From Salmonella enterica subsp. houtenae serovar Houten (GTDB lineage: Bacteria; Pseudomonadota; Gammaproteobacteria; Enterobacterales; Enterobacteriaceae), in NCBI GenBank assembly GCA_900478215.1, contig LS483478.1, forward strand, positions 1,488,001 to 1,552,000: a DNA stretch of 64,000 nt. The letters are read 5' to 3'. Positions 19,110-28,057 of this stretch are shown piece by piece. The translations under genes and the position numbers were made by a program. The notes beneath the pieces were generated by a model. That model searched no databases. It was not told the DNA's origin and saw only the letters and a program-made list of their open reading frames with translations. The first letter of the stretch is position 1. Every line of letters begins with the position of its first letter.

Positions 19110-19411
19110 TTATGTTTACGACCTGTAAAAGCAACGCTGAAGGTGAAAGGGCAGTATAAAGGGTAATGAATGAATTTCCAGACTCTTACGTCATGTCGGG
19201 CGACTTAACCCCCGCTCCGTCGGTGCGACGGGAAAAGCGTACAACTTTCGCGGAACGGTACAAATATGAAGATTGCTTATAAAAATTTAGCACTAAATAT
19301 CAAGAAATTATTTGATAATGTCTTAAGAACGTCAACGAAGGGAGAGTAGTGAATAACCGTGATAGTTTAAGGCAGGTAGCATAAATCAGCCGGTTTTGTG
19401 TGGAAAAGCGT
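19110..19411. other. rcsD upstream region, no gene
   Basis: About 300 bp between the rcsD start and the micF 3' end, AT-rich in its right half. It must hold the rcsD promoter, read leftwards, but I see no motif strong enough to mark it. No coding region is supportable. Confidence 0.6.
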
Positions 19412-19504
19412 AAAAAAAACCGAATGCGAAGCATTCGGCTGAAATAGGGGTAAACAGACATTCAGAAATGAATGACGGTAATAAATAAAGTTAATGATGA
19501 TAGC
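19412..19504 (-). ncRNA. micF: MicF small regulatory RNA
   Basis: The minus strand from 19504 reads GCTATCATCATTAACTTTAT and continues for 93 bases to a terminator (CCGAATGC-GAA-GCATTCGG followed by eight T), the same length and layout as E. coli MicF. MicF base-pairs with the ompF translation start through its 5' part with Hfq, repressing OmpF when OmpR-P, SoxS, MarA or Rob activate it. It is divergent from ompC, as in E. coli. Confidence 0.96.
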
Positions 19505-19659
19505 GGTCACTATTTTAGTTGCGAATGAAGATTTTGTTTTATCATTCAGTGCTATAGATTTAATGAATTTAAGATATTGATTTTAAAAGCTTTAAGAATG
19601 TGTTTTATCCATTTGTGCTTATTTTTACTTGATTTTTGCTTTAAAAAAGTTCCGTAAAA

Positions 19660-19740
19660 TTTATATTTTGAAACATCTATGCGGTTATCTGTAACATCTT
19701 AAAAGTTTTAGTATCATATTCGTGTTGGATTATTCTGCAT
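19660..19740 (+). promoter_or_regulatory. ompC promoter with three tandem OmpR boxes
   Basis: Three consecutive 20-bp OmpR sites matching E. coli C1-C2-C3 are visible: one containing TTTTGAAACATC (19660-19679), one containing CTGTAACATCTT (19681-19700), and AAAAGTTTTAGTATCATATT (19701-19720). A -10-like TATTCT follows at 19731. OmpR-P binding here activates ompC and, through upstream sites, micF. Confidence 0.85.
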
Positions 19741-19837
19741 TTTTGCGGAGAATGGACTTGCCGACTGGTTAATGAGGGTTAACCAGTAAGCAGTGGCATA
19801 AAAAAGCAATAAAGGCATATAACAGAGGGTTAATAAC

Positions 19838-20974
19838 ATGAAAGTTAAAGTACTGTCCCTCCTGGTACCAGCTCTGCTGGTGGCGGGCGCAGCGAATGCG
19901 GCTGAAATTTATAATAAAGACGGCAACAAATTAGACCTGTTTGGCAAAGTAGATGGCCTGCACTATTTCTCTGACGACAAAGGCAGCGACGGCGACCAGA
20001 CCTACATGCGTATCGGCTTCAAAGGCGAAACGCAGGTTAACGATCAACTGACCGGCTATGGCCAGTGGGAATATCAGATTCAGGGCAACCAGACTGAAGG
20101 CAGCAACGACTCCTGGACGCGTGTGGCGTTTGCGGGTCTGAAATTCGCTGACGCAGGTTCTTTCGATTATGGTCGTAACTACGGCGTGACCTATGACGTT
20201 ACCTCCTGGACCGACGTTCTGCCGGAATTCGGCGGCGACACCTACGGCGCTGACAACTTTATGCAGCAGCGTGGTAACGGCTACGCCACCTACCGTAACA
20301 CCGACTTCTTCGGCCTGGTGGATGGCCTGGACTTCGCGTTGCAGTATCAGGGCAAAAACGGCAGCGTGAGCGGTGAAAACACCAGCGGCCGCAGCCTGCT
20401 GAACCAGAACGGCGACGGTTACGGCGGATCGCTGACTTATGCAATCGGCGAAGGTTTCTCTGTTGGTGGCGCTATCACCACGTCTAAACGTACTGCCGAT
20501 CAGAACAACACCGCTAACGCTCGCCTGTATGGTAACGGCGATCGCGCCACGGTTTACACCGGCGGCCTGAAATACGATGCGAACAACATCTATCTGGCGG
20601 CGCAGTATTCTCAGACCTATAACGCAACCCGTTTTGGTACCTCTAACGGCAGCAGCCCGTCCACCTCTTACGGTTTTGCCAACAAAGCGCAGAACTTTGA
20701 AGTGGTTGCTCAGTACCAGTTCGACTTTGGTCTGCGTCCGTCCTTGGCTTACCTGCAGTCTAAAGGTAAGGACATCAGCAACGGTTACGGCGCCAGCTAT
20801 GGCGACCAGGACATCGTAAAATATGTTGATGTCGGCGCGACTTACTACTTCAACAAAAACATGTCCACCTATGTTGATTACAAAATCAACCTGCTGGATA
20901 AAAACGACTTTACCCGCGATGCGGGCATCAACACCGACGACATCGTAGCGCTGGGTCTGGTTTACCAGTTCTAA
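19838..20974 (+). CDS. ompC: outer membrane porin OmpC
   Basis: A general trimeric porin of 378 residues. A 21-residue signal peptide (MKVKVLSLLVPALLVAGAANA) precedes the mature start AEIYNKDGNKLDLFGK. Alternating aromatic beta-strands form the 16-stranded barrel, with the constriction loop L3 around LPEFGGDTYGADNF and a terminal Phe (GLVYQF) for BAM recognition. The 5' leader (about 100 bases after the OmpR-controlled promoter) ends in GAGGGTTAATAAC before the ATG and is a known target of sRNAs such as MicC. Extracellular loops are the variable, phage- and antibody-exposed parts. Confidence 0.98.
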   Translation: MKVKVLSLLVPALLVAGAANAAEIYNKDGNKLDLFGKVDGLHYFSDDKGSDGDQTYMRIGFKGETQVNDQLTGYGQWEYQIQGNQTEGSNDSWTRVAFAGLKFADAGSFDYGRNYGVTYDVTSWTDVLPEFGGDTYGADNFMQQRGNGYATYRNTDFFGLVDGLDFALQYQGKNGSVSGENTSGRSLLNQNGDGYGGSLTYAIGEGFSVGGAITTSKRTADQNNTANARLYGNGDRATVYTGGLKYDANNIYLAAQYSQTYNATRFGTSNGSSPSTSYGFANKAQNFEVVAQYQFDFGLRPSLAYLQSKGKDISNGYGASYGDQDIVKYVDVGATYYFNKNMSTYVDYKINLLDKNDFTRDAGINTDDIVALGLVYQF

Positions 20975-20993
20975 TCAGCAAAAAGATGTTGCT

Positions 20994-21016
20994 AAAGGGC
21001 CTGCGGGCCCTTTTTT
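20994..21016 (+). terminator. ompC rho-independent terminator
   Basis: AAAGGGCC-TGCG-GGCCCTTT (20994-21013) followed by further T residues, 20 bases after the ompC stop. Confidence 0.92.
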
Positions 21017-21089
21017 CATGCCTTATTCCGGCGTACAACTACGACGTTTTGATATACGCTTGCGTCCATTCGAATGAGGATAATCAGCG

Positions 21090-22142
21090 ATGAAAATGAT
21101 TTTTTGCCGGGCCGTGTGTCTGGCGACAGCTTTTTTACTTATGGGCTGCGATGAGGCTCCCGAAACGACAACAGCGTCACCTGCCGCTCAGGTGCTGGAA
21201 GGTAAAACGATGGGTACCCTCTGGCGGGTGAGCGTGGTTGGCATCGAGGCGAAACGCGCCGCAGAGTTACAGACTAAAATCCAGACTCAGCTTGATGCTG
21301 ATGATCGGTTGCTTTCTACGTATAAAAATGACTCCGCGCTGATGCGTTTTAACCATTCACGCAGCCTTGCGCCCTGGCCGGTCAGCGAAGCCATGGCGGA
21401 TATCGTGACCTCGGCGCTGCGTATTGGCGCGAAGACGGATGGCGCGATGGATATCACCGTGGGCCCGTTGGTCAATCTGTGGGGATTTGGGCCGGATCGG
21501 CAGCCGTTGCATATCCCAACGCCAGCGCAAATCGATGCGGCAAAAGCGAAAACAGGCCTGCAGCATTTGCAGGTTATCGACAGGGCTGGACATCAGTTTT
21601 TGCAAAAAGATCTGCCGGATCTGTATGTTGATCTCTCAACGGTCGGGGAGGGTTATGCGGCGGATCATCTGGCGCGTCTGATGGAGCAGGAGGGCATTGC
21701 GCGTTATCTGGTCTCGGTGGGCGGCGCATTAAGCAGTCGCGGGATGAATGCGCAGGGGCAGCCGTGGCGCGTCGCGATTCAGAAGCCGACCGATCGGGAA
21801 AACGCGGTACAGGCGATTGTGGATATCAACGGGCATGGCATCAGCACCTCCGGCAGCTACCGCAACTATTATGAGCTGGATGGTAAGCGCGTATCGCACG
21901 TTATCGATCCGCAAACGGGGCGCCCCATTGAACATAACCTGGTATCGGTTACGGTCATCGCGCCAACGGCGCTGGAAGCGGACGGCTGGGACACCGGCCT
22001 GATGGTGCTCGGTACGCAAAAGGCGAAAGAGGTCGTGCGACGGGAAGGGCTGGCGGTCTTTATGATCATGAAAGAAGGTGAGGGCTTTAAAACCTGGATG
22101 TCGCCGCAGTTCAAAACGTTCCTGGTGAGCGATAAGAATTAA
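21090..22142 (+). CDS. apbE: FAD:protein FMN transferase ApbE, lipoprotein
   Basis: A 350-residue periplasmic lipoprotein that covalently attaches FMN to Thr residues of partner proteins such as NqrB/RnfG subunits; it was first described in Salmonella thiamine/Fe-S genetics. The signal ends in the lipobox LLMGC (lipidated Cys20). The FAD/Mg-binding region follows: GKTMGTLWRVSV, the DITVGPLVNLWGFGP motif, and HVIDPQTGRPI near the C-terminus. The end of the gene overlaps a sequence that looks like the Ada box of the next gene. Confidence 0.96.
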   Translation: MKMIFCRAVCLATAFLLMGCDEAPETTTASPAAQVLEGKTMGTLWRVSVVGIEAKRAAELQTKIQTQLDADDRLLSTYKNDSALMRFNHSRSLAPWPVSEAMADIVTSALRIGAKTDGAMDITVGPLVNLWGFGPDRQPLHIPTPAQIDAAKAKTGLQHLQVIDRAGHQFLQKDLPDLYVDLSTVGEGYAADHLARLMEQEGIARYLVSVGGALSSRGMNAQGQPWRVAIQKPTDRENAVQAIVDINGHGISTSGSYRNYYELDGKRVSHVIDPQTGRPIEHNLVSVTVIAPTALEADGWDTGLMVLGTQKAKEVVRREGLAVFMIMKEGEGFKTWMSPQFKTFLVSDKN

Positions 22143-22157
22143 AACGCAAGATTACGG
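22137..22157 (+). promoter_or_regulatory. Ada box of the ada-alkB promoter
   Basis: AATTAAAACGCAAGATTACG, beginning in the last codons of apbE, closely matches the E. coli ada operator (AATTAAAGCGCAAGATTG). Methylated Ada activates ada-alkB from this site. The upstream A-box has one change from E. coli. Confidence 0.65.
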
Positions 22158-22225
22158 GTTTTTGTGGGCGGATTTACGGACACACTGCATGTAAGCAAGC
22201 ACTATGCTTAATGAAGGAGTCTATG

Positions 22226-23284
22226 ATGAAAAAAGCGTTACTTACCGATGATGAATGCTGGCTGCGGGTGCAGGCGCGCGATGCCAGCGCGGATGGGCGC
22301 TTCGTTTTTGCGGTGCGAACCACGGGCGTTTTTTGCCGTCCTTCTTGTCGTTCGAAGCGGGCGTTACGTAAAAATGTTCGCTTTTTTGCCAACGCGCAGC
22401 AGGCGCTGGACGCCGGGTTTCGCCCCTGCAAGCGCTGTCAGCCGGATAATGCGCGCGCGCAGCAACGGCGGTTGGATAAGATTGCCTGCGCCTGCCGTTT
22501 ACTTGAGCAGGAGACGCCGGTGACGCTGGAGTCCCTGGCGCAGGCGGTGGCGATGAGTCCATTTCATCTACACCGTCTGTTTAAAGCGAGCACCGGAATG
22601 ACGCCGAAAGGGTGGCAGCAGGCGTGGCGCGCCCGTCGGCTGCGTGAGGCGTTGGCGAAAGGAGAGCAGATCACGGCGGCTATTTACCGCGCCGGCTTCC
22701 CGGATAGCAGTAGCTACTACCGTCATGCCGACCAGACGCTGGGCATGACGGCAAAACAGTTTCGCAAAGGTGGCGATAATGTCTCCGTTCGTTATGCGCT
22801 GACGGATTGGGTTTACGGGCGGTGTCTGGTGGCGGAGAGCGAGCGGGGGATTTGCGCGATTCTCCCCGGTGATAGCGATGATGCGCTACTGGCTGAATTA
22901 CACACCCTTTTCCCGGCGGCCCGCCACGAACCTGCCGACGCGCCTTTTCAGCAACGGGTGCGGCAGGTTGTCGCGGCTATCAACACACGCGATGCGCTGC
23001 TCTCATTGCCGCTGGATATCCAGGGAACCGCGTTTCAACAGCAGGTCTGGCAAGCGTTACGCGCGATTCCCTGCGGTGAAACGGTGAGCTATCAACAGCT
23101 TGCCGCGACTATCGGCAAACCCACGGCAGCACGCGCGGTCGCCAGCGCGTGCGGCGCGAATAAACTGGCGATGGTGATCCCGTGTCATCGGGTCGTGCGC
23201 CGTGATGGCGCGCTCTCCGGTTACCGCTGGGGTGTGCGTCGAAAAGCGCAGCTATTAAAGCGAGAAGCGCAAAAAGAGGAGTAG
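22226..23284 (+). CDS. ada: bifunctional DNA methyltransferase/transcriptional activator Ada
   Basis: A suicide DNA-repair protein and activator of the adaptive response to methylating agents, 352 residues. The N-terminal Zn/methylphosphotriester domain has Cys pairs in FCRPSCRSKR and FRPCKRCQPD. A central AraC-type HTH follows (AMSPFHLHRLFKASTGMTPK). The C-terminal O6-methylguanine methyltransferase has the active Cys in VIPCHRVV. The ATG at 22226 is preferred to 22211 and 22223 because it sits 6 bases after AAGGAG and matches the E. coli MKKA start. alkB follows after 2 bases. Confidence 0.97.
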   Translation: MKKALLTDDECWLRVQARDASADGRFVFAVRTTGVFCRPSCRSKRALRKNVRFFANAQQALDAGFRPCKRCQPDNARAQQRRLDKIACACRLLEQETPVTLESLAQAVAMSPFHLHRLFKASTGMTPKGWQQAWRARRLREALAKGEQITAAIYRAGFPDSSSYYRHADQTLGMTAKQFRKGGDNVSVRYALTDWVYGRCLVAESERGICAILPGDSDDALLAELHTLFPAARHEPADAPFQQRVRQVVAAINTRDALLSLPLDIQGTAFQQQVWQALRAIPCGETVSYQQLAATIGKPTAARAVASACGANKLAMVIPCHRVVRRDGALSGYRWGVRRKAQLLKREAQKEE

Positions 23285-23286
23285 CG

Positions 23287-23937
23287 ATGCTGGATCTATT
23301 TACTGATGAAGCGCCCTGGCAAGAGCCCCTGGCGCCTGGCGCGGTGGTGTTGCGTCGCTTTGCTTTTCGCGCGGCGCAGTCGCTGTTAGACGATATCGGG
23401 TTTGTCGCCAGTCAGTCTCCGTTTCGTCAGATGGTGACGCCGGGCGGCTACACCATGTCGGTGGCGATGACCAACTGCGGCGCGTTGGGGTGGACCACCG
23501 ATCGTCACGGTTATTGTTATGCCGTGCGCGATCCGTTGACCGATAAACCCTGGCCTGCGCTGCCGTTATCGTTTGCCAGCGTATGTCGTCAGGCGGCAAT
23601 GGCGGCAGGGTATGAGAGCTTCCAACCGGACGCCTGCCTAATCAATCGCTACGCGACCGGCGCAAAGCTGTCGCTGCATCAGGATAAAGACGAGCCGGAT
23701 CTGCGCGCGCCTATCGTCTCTGTTTCATTGGGGGTGCCGGCGGTTTTTCAGTTTGGCGGCCTGCGTCGCAGCGATCCGCTCCAGCGGATCTTACTGGAGC
23801 ATGGCGATATCGTAGTCTGGGGCGGCGAGTCCCGGCTGTTTTATCATGGTATCCAGCCGCTTAAAGCGGGCTTTCATCCCATGACCGGTGAATTTCGTTA
23901 CAATCTCACCTTTCGTCAGGCGGCTGAAAAAGAATAA
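23287..23937 (+). CDS. alkB: alpha-ketoglutarate-dependent dioxygenase AlkB
   Basis: A 216-residue Fe(II)/2-oxoglutarate dioxygenase that oxidatively removes 1-methyladenine and 3-methylcytosine from DNA and RNA. Iron ligands His and Asp are in LSLHQDKDEPD, the distal His in SRLFYHGIQ, and 2OG-binding Arg residues in FRYNLTFR. The substrate lid is near MVTPGGYTMSVAMTNCG. It is co-transcribed with ada (2-base gap), so it is under Ada control. Confidence 0.97.
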   Translation: MLDLFTDEAPWQEPLAPGAVVLRRFAFRAAQSLLDDIGFVASQSPFRQMVTPGGYTMSVAMTNCGALGWTTDRHGYCYAVRDPLTDKPWPALPLSFASVCRQAAMAAGYESFQPDACLINRYATGAKLSLHQDKDEPDLRAPIVSVSLGVPAVFQFGGLRRSDPLQRILLEHGDIVVWGGESRLFYHGIQPLKAGFHPMTGEFRYNLTFRQAAEKE

Positions 23938-24012
23938 AAATAAGAATTATTATTGCTGTGCAGGGGGAGTTAGTTAAACTGCGGGCTGTTATTATCGGTC
24001 CGGATTGTATGC

Positions 24013-25656
24013 ATGGAACTTCTTATTCTTGTCTGGCGGCAGTACCGCTGGCCATTTATTAGCGTGATGGCGCTGAGCCTCGCCAGCGCGGCGCTGGGGA
24101 TTGGCCTGATCGCGTTTATCAATCAACGTCTGATTGAAACGGTGGATACCACAGTCATGGTGCTGCCGGAATTTCTCGGTCTGCTCCTGTTGCTAATGGT
24201 CGTCACACTAGGTTCCCAACTGGCGCTAACCACTTTGGGACACCATTTCGTTTACCGCCTGCGCAGCGAATTTATCAAGCGCATTCTGGATACGCACGTT
24301 GAACGTATTGAGCAACTGGGCAGCGCCGCTTTACTGGCCGGTTTGACCAGCGATATTCGCAATATTACTATCGCCTTTGTGCGTCTGCCTGAGCTGGTGC
24401 AGGGCATTATTCTCACCGTCGGTTCGGCGGCGTATCTGGCGATGCTATCGACAAAAATGCTGCTGGTTACGGCTATCTGGATGGCTGTCACTATCTGGGG
24501 CGGATTCGTGCTGGTGGCGCGGGTTTACCAGCATATGGCGACCCTGCGCGAGACCGAAGATAAGCTGTACAACGACTATCAGACGGTGCTGGAAGGACGC
24601 AAGGAGCTGACGCTAAACCGCGAGCGCGCGGAGCAGATTTTTCAGCAATGCTATACCCCGGATGCCAAAGAGTACCGTCATCACATTATCCGTGCCGATA
24701 CTTTTCACCTGAGCGCCGTCAACTGGTCGAATATCATGATGCTGGGGGCGATAGGTCTGGTCTTCTGGATGGCGAATAGCCTCGGCTGGGCGGATACCAA
24801 CGTCGCGGCGACCTATTCACTGACGTTGCTGTTCCTGCGCACGCCGCTGCTGTCTGCGGTGGGGGCGTTGCCAACGCTACTGACCGCCCAGGTGGCGTTT
24901 AATAAACTGAATAAATTCGCGCTCGCCCCGTATAAGCCTGATTTTCCGCAGCCGAAAGCCTTTCCGGACTGGAAGACGCTGGAGTTGCGCAACGTGGTTT
25001 TTCACTATCAGGATAACGCGTTTTCCGTGGGGCCCATCAACCTGACGATTCACCGCGGCGAGCTGCTGTTTTTAATTGGCGGCAACGGTAGCGGGAAATC
25101 GACGCTGGCCATGTTATTAACCGGTTTATACCAGCCGCAATCGGGAACGATTTTACTTGATGGTCAACCTATTGCCGCCGGGCAGCCGGAGGATTATCGC
25201 AAACTGTTTTCTGCAGTGTTCACCGATGTCTGGTTATTCGACCGCCTGCTGGGGCCGCAGGGGAAACCTGCCAATCCCGATCTGGTCGAAAAGTGGCTTG
25301 AGTACCTGAAAATGACGCACAAGCTGGAGCTAAACGATGGGCGCATTTTGAATCTTAAACTGTCGAAAGGGCAAAAAAAGCGCATTGCGCTGTTGCTGGC
25401 GCTGGCGGAAGAGCGCGATATTATTTTGCTGGATGAGTGGGCCGCCGATCAGGATCCGCATTTCCGCCGCGAGTTTTATCAGGTACTGCTGCCGTTAATG
25501 CAGGAAATGGGGAAAACCATTTTCGCCATCAGCCATGATGATCACTATTTTATTCACGCCGATCGTCTGCTTGAAATGCGTAACGGACAGCTAACCGAAC
25601 TCACCGGCGACGAACGTGACGCCGCCTCGCGTGATGCGGTAGCGCGTACCGCGTAA
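24013..25656 (+). CDS. yojI: ABC transporter ATP-binding/permease YojI
   Basis: A 547-residue fused ABC exporter: six membrane helices in residues 1-310, then a nucleotide-binding domain with Walker A GGNGSGKST, a signature-like LSKGQKKRIAL and Walker B IILLDEWAADQDP, then the H-loop ISHDDHYF. In E. coli, YojI with TolC exports microcin J25 and cysteine; the native substrate here is unproved. It lies 75 bp after alkB and probably has its own promoter. Confidence 0.93.
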   Translation: MELLILVWRQYRWPFISVMALSLASAALGIGLIAFINQRLIETVDTTVMVLPEFLGLLLLLMVVTLGSQLALTTLGHHFVYRLRSEFIKRILDTHVERIEQLGSAALLAGLTSDIRNITIAFVRLPELVQGIILTVGSAAYLAMLSTKMLLVTAIWMAVTIWGGFVLVARVYQHMATLRETEDKLYNDYQTVLEGRKELTLNRERAEQIFQQCYTPDAKEYRHHIIRADTFHLSAVNWSNIMMLGAIGLVFWMANSLGWADTNVAATYSLTLLFLRTPLLSAVGALPTLLTAQVAFNKLNKFALAPYKPDFPQPKAFPDWKTLELRNVVFHYQDNAFSVGPINLTIHRGELLFLIGGNGSGKSTLAMLLTGLYQPQSGTILLDGQPIAAGQPEDYRKLFSAVFTDVWLFDRLLGPQGKPANPDLVEKWLEYLKMTHKLELNDGRILNLKLSKGQKKRIALLLALAEERDIILLDEWAADQDPHFRREFYQVLLPLMQEMGKTIFAISHDDHYFIHADRLLEMRNGQLTELTGDERDAASRDAVARTA

Positions 25657-25668
25657 TGCGACTATTGT

Positions 25669-25690
25669 GCCGGATAAGGCGCTATCCGGC
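25669..25690. repeat. short REP palindrome
   Basis: GCCGGATA-AGGCGC-TATCCGGC between the convergent yojI and SulP-family gene stops. A single REP unit that can form a shared 3' hairpin. Confidence 0.75.
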
Positions 25691-25718
25691 ATGGTTAATA
25701 GGTTGACGGCTGGTCGAG

Positions 25719-26972
25719 TTATTTTTCTGGCGCGGGTGAGGGGATTTCTGCTGTCGCCGCGTTTTTCCGTCTGACAATGCGCGGCAGCAGCAGCATAGCG
25801 ATAACCCCCGCGACGACGCCGATCGCCAGATTTGCCGTATAGACCGTTGCCGTCACGGTAATCAGCATTACCAGTGTTTCTGCGACTGGCAAACGCGCCA
25901 GCGTGGCGGGGCGAATGCTGTGCCAGCTAAAGGTTTTCACTGCCACAATCGCCATAATACCTGCCAGCACCGCCATCGGGATCTTCGCCATCACCTCGCT
26001 GAGCGCCGTGACCAGCAGTAACAACACTACGCCGGCGGCCAGTGTCGAGATGCGACTGCGGCCTTTCCCCATTTCAACGTTGACAATAGTCTGGCCAATC
26101 ATCGCACAGCCGGCAATACCGCCGTAAAAACCGGCCAGGATATTCGCAATACCCAGCCCGGCGCTTTCTCGTTTTTTATTCGATGGCGTCATCGTCAGAT
26201 CGTCCACCAGTTTCGCCGTCAGCAGTGACTCCATCAGGCCGACAAAGGCGATGCTTAACGCGCAGGGCCAGATAATCGCCAACGTATGCCAGTTAAGCGG
26301 GACGGTCAGTGGCGTCAGGCCTGGCAGTCCGCTACTCATGGGACCCTCATCGCCGACGGTAGGCAGCAGTTGCCCGGTTGTGGCGGTAAACACGGTCAGC
26401 AGAACGATGGCAATTAGCGGCGCGGGAATGCTTTTAATCACGCGCGGCGCCCACAATACAATCAGCAGCGTTAGGACAAACAGCCCCCAGATTAACGGAC
26501 TTTTCCGCCAGAAGTGCGGCACCTGCGCGAAGAAAATCAAAATGCCGAGCGCGTTAACAAATCCGGTCATCACGGCGGTAGGAATAAAGCGCATCAGCCT
26601 CGCCATTCCCAGCACGCCGAACAGGATCTGAATAACGCCGGCCAGCACTACCGCTGGCAGAATATACTGTACGCCATGCTGGCTGACCATGGGACCGATG
26701 ACCAGCGCGACGGAACCTGCCGCCGCCGTGACCATTGCCGGACGGCCGCCTAACACGGACATCGCCAGACACAGCACCACGGAAGCGATCAGGCTGACTT
26801 TAGGGTCAACGCCCGCAATAACTGAAAAGGAGATCACTTCCGGGATCAGCGCCAGTGCGGTAATGACGCCAGCCAGCGTCTCGCGAACCAACAGGCGCGG
26901 GGAACGTATTACACGGCTAACGGCATATTCCGTAGCGGTAGTCGAGGGGGAAGACGTTGCAGACATAAACAC
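25719..26972 (-). CDS. SulP-family inorganic anion permease, no STAS domain
   Basis: A 417-residue membrane protein of the SulP (SLC26-like) family, with about 12 hydrophobic segments beginning at RETLAGVITALALIPEVISF. The family signature region is seen in VLGGRPAMVTAAAGSVALV and in GLGIANILAGFYGGIAGCAMIGQTIVN. Known SulP proteins usually end in a cytoplasmic STAS domain of about 100 residues; here the protein stops about 15 residues after the last helix (RIVRRKNAATAEIPSPAPEK). The start may be the Met two codons downstream (26966). The substrate (sulfate, bicarbonate or a dicarboxylate) cannot be told. Confidence 0.85.
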   Translation of the reverse strand: MFMSATSSPSTTATEYAVSRVIRSPRLLVRETLAGVITALALIPEVISFSVIAGVDPKVSLIASVVLCLAMSVLGGRPAMVTAAAGSVALVIGPMVSQHGVQYILPAVVLAGVIQILFGVLGMARLMRFIPTAVMTGFVNALGILIFFAQVPHFWRKSPLIWGLFVLTLLIVLWAPRVIKSIPAPLIAIVLLTVFTATTGQLLPTVGDEGPMSSGLPGLTPLTVPLNWHTLAIIWPCALSIAFVGLMESLLTAKLVDDLTMTPSNKKRESAGLGIANILAGFYGGIAGCAMIGQTIVNVEMGKGRSRISTLAAGVVLLLLVTALSEVMAKIPMAVLAGIMAIVAVKTFSWHSIRPATLARLPVAETLVMLITVTATVYTANLAIGVVAGVIAMLLLPRIVRRKNAATAEIPSPAPEK

Positions 26973-27149
26973 TCTCAGGTCAAATCAGGCCTGATTACAG
27001 CAGACCGACAGGCGTCCGTGCGGCGAATAGTAAAGCGCCGCATAGTACCTGTCCCACGAGCGGGTTTCCAGAAGTGTTTTACGCATCACCCGATAAAAAG
27101 AAACCCGCGCCGCGGCATCGGCTGGGAGCAGATGTCCGATAAGCGAAAG

Positions 27150-27656
27150 TTATCGCGCTACGGCGTTCTGTACGTTAGCGTCCGCTTTCCAGATGCGGTA
27201 TTTTACGTCCACATTCGCCGGGGTATACACCACGATCGGCAGCTTGCTGTTGTAGCGCAGCATCCCGTCTTCACCCAGCGAGGCGGTAACGAATTTTTGC
27301 TCTTTCTTACCTTCAGGGCACGCCATCATGGTTGATACCGGAGAGGTGACATTATCAAAGACATAATAGTCATAGCCCCAGCCTTCCAGCGTTTTTGTTT
27401 CCAGCGTGCCGCCGAGGCGATGCTGGTTACAATCCACATTCAGCGTTTGACCAATCAACAGTTCCACTTTGAGGGTAGATTCATCCTGCTGAGGGGTAAG
27501 GGTTATCACTTGCCGCTTCATTCCTTTTTCCGCCTGCGGATAGGGAGCTATTTTCTCCAGCGGCTGGGCGGTATCGCCATTGTCAGCCCACGCAGAGGCG
27601 CTGGCGAGGGCGGCGAAGACGACGGCAGGGACAAGCCTCTTCATTGGATTGTTCAC
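27150..27656 (-). CDS. eco: ecotin, periplasmic serine protease inhibitor
   Basis: A dimeric periplasmic inhibitor of trypsin-fold proteases, active against host neutrophil elastase and related enzymes. A signal peptide (KRLVPAVVFAALASASAWA) is followed by the mature domain starting DNGDTAQPLEKIAPYPQAEKG. The reactive loop Met-Met is in SPVSTMMACPEGK, with the stabilising disulfide between Cys in VDCNQH and MMACPEG. The GTG at 27656 has an AAGGAAA Shine-Dalgarno at good spacing; the ATG four codons later (27644) gives the usual 164-residue product but lacks one. The mature protein is the same. Confidence 0.95.
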   Translation of the reverse strand: MNNPMKRLVPAVVFAALASASAWADNGDTAQPLEKIAPYPQAEKGMKRQVITLTPQQDESTLKVELLIGQTLNVDCNQHRLGGTLETKTLEGWGYDYYVFDNVTSPVSTMMACPEGKKEQKFVTASLGEDGMLRYNSKLPIVVYTPANVDVKYRIWKADANVQNAVAR

Positions 27657-27906
27657 AGTATTTCCTTTCTGCTGTTTTCGGTATGCATGGGCGGCAGATT
27701 AACACATTTATGTTATCTATTAATCTGTATTTATTTATATTTTCAATATTATCAATAAAAAATGATCTTTTTATCCAGTGGAATATTCTGATATTGATAA
27801 TTTAAACGAAGTTATTGGCTATTCGTGTTTTTCGTTATATAAATATCTATATAACTCATTGAAATATGTGAAAAAGCCTGTTTACGGGCCTTTACCCGGC
27901 ACTCTT

Positions 27907-27980
27907 TTGATCCGGCAACAGCATTTACCTCTATCGGGGTATGCATCTCTTACACATCCTGAAATATCTTATTTACAAAA
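27907..27980 (+). promoter_or_regulatory. napF promoter: FNR half-site plus NarP/NarL 7-2-7 site
   Basis: TTGAT-CCGG-CAACA (centre 27913.5) has one perfect FNR half-site and one weak half. Exactly 20 bp downstream, TACCTCT-AT-CGGGGTA (27926-27941, centre 27933.5) is an inverted heptamer pair of the NarP/NarL type. E. coli nap has FNR at -64.5 and NarP at -44.5, the same spacing. This would place the start near 27978 with TATCTT (27965-27970) as -10. The rest of 27657-28057 is AT-rich and shows no gene. Confidence 0.7.
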
Positions 27981-28057
27981 ATAACTACTCATAAATTGTA
28001 CGGTTTTTATTGTTATTCACTCCCTATGGAAGCGTGTCGTTATGGAAGGGCGATATC

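Noticed and set aside
19430..19520. Possible CRISPR or tRNA-like structures near ompC
   Set aside because: The structure is fully explained by MicF and its terminator; no repeat-spacer pattern or tRNA cloverleaf exists in the window.
27778..27984. 68-codon plus-strand open frame upstream of napF
   Set aside because: It overlaps the FNR/NarP promoter signals, lacks a ribosome binding site and shows no domain or codon pattern.
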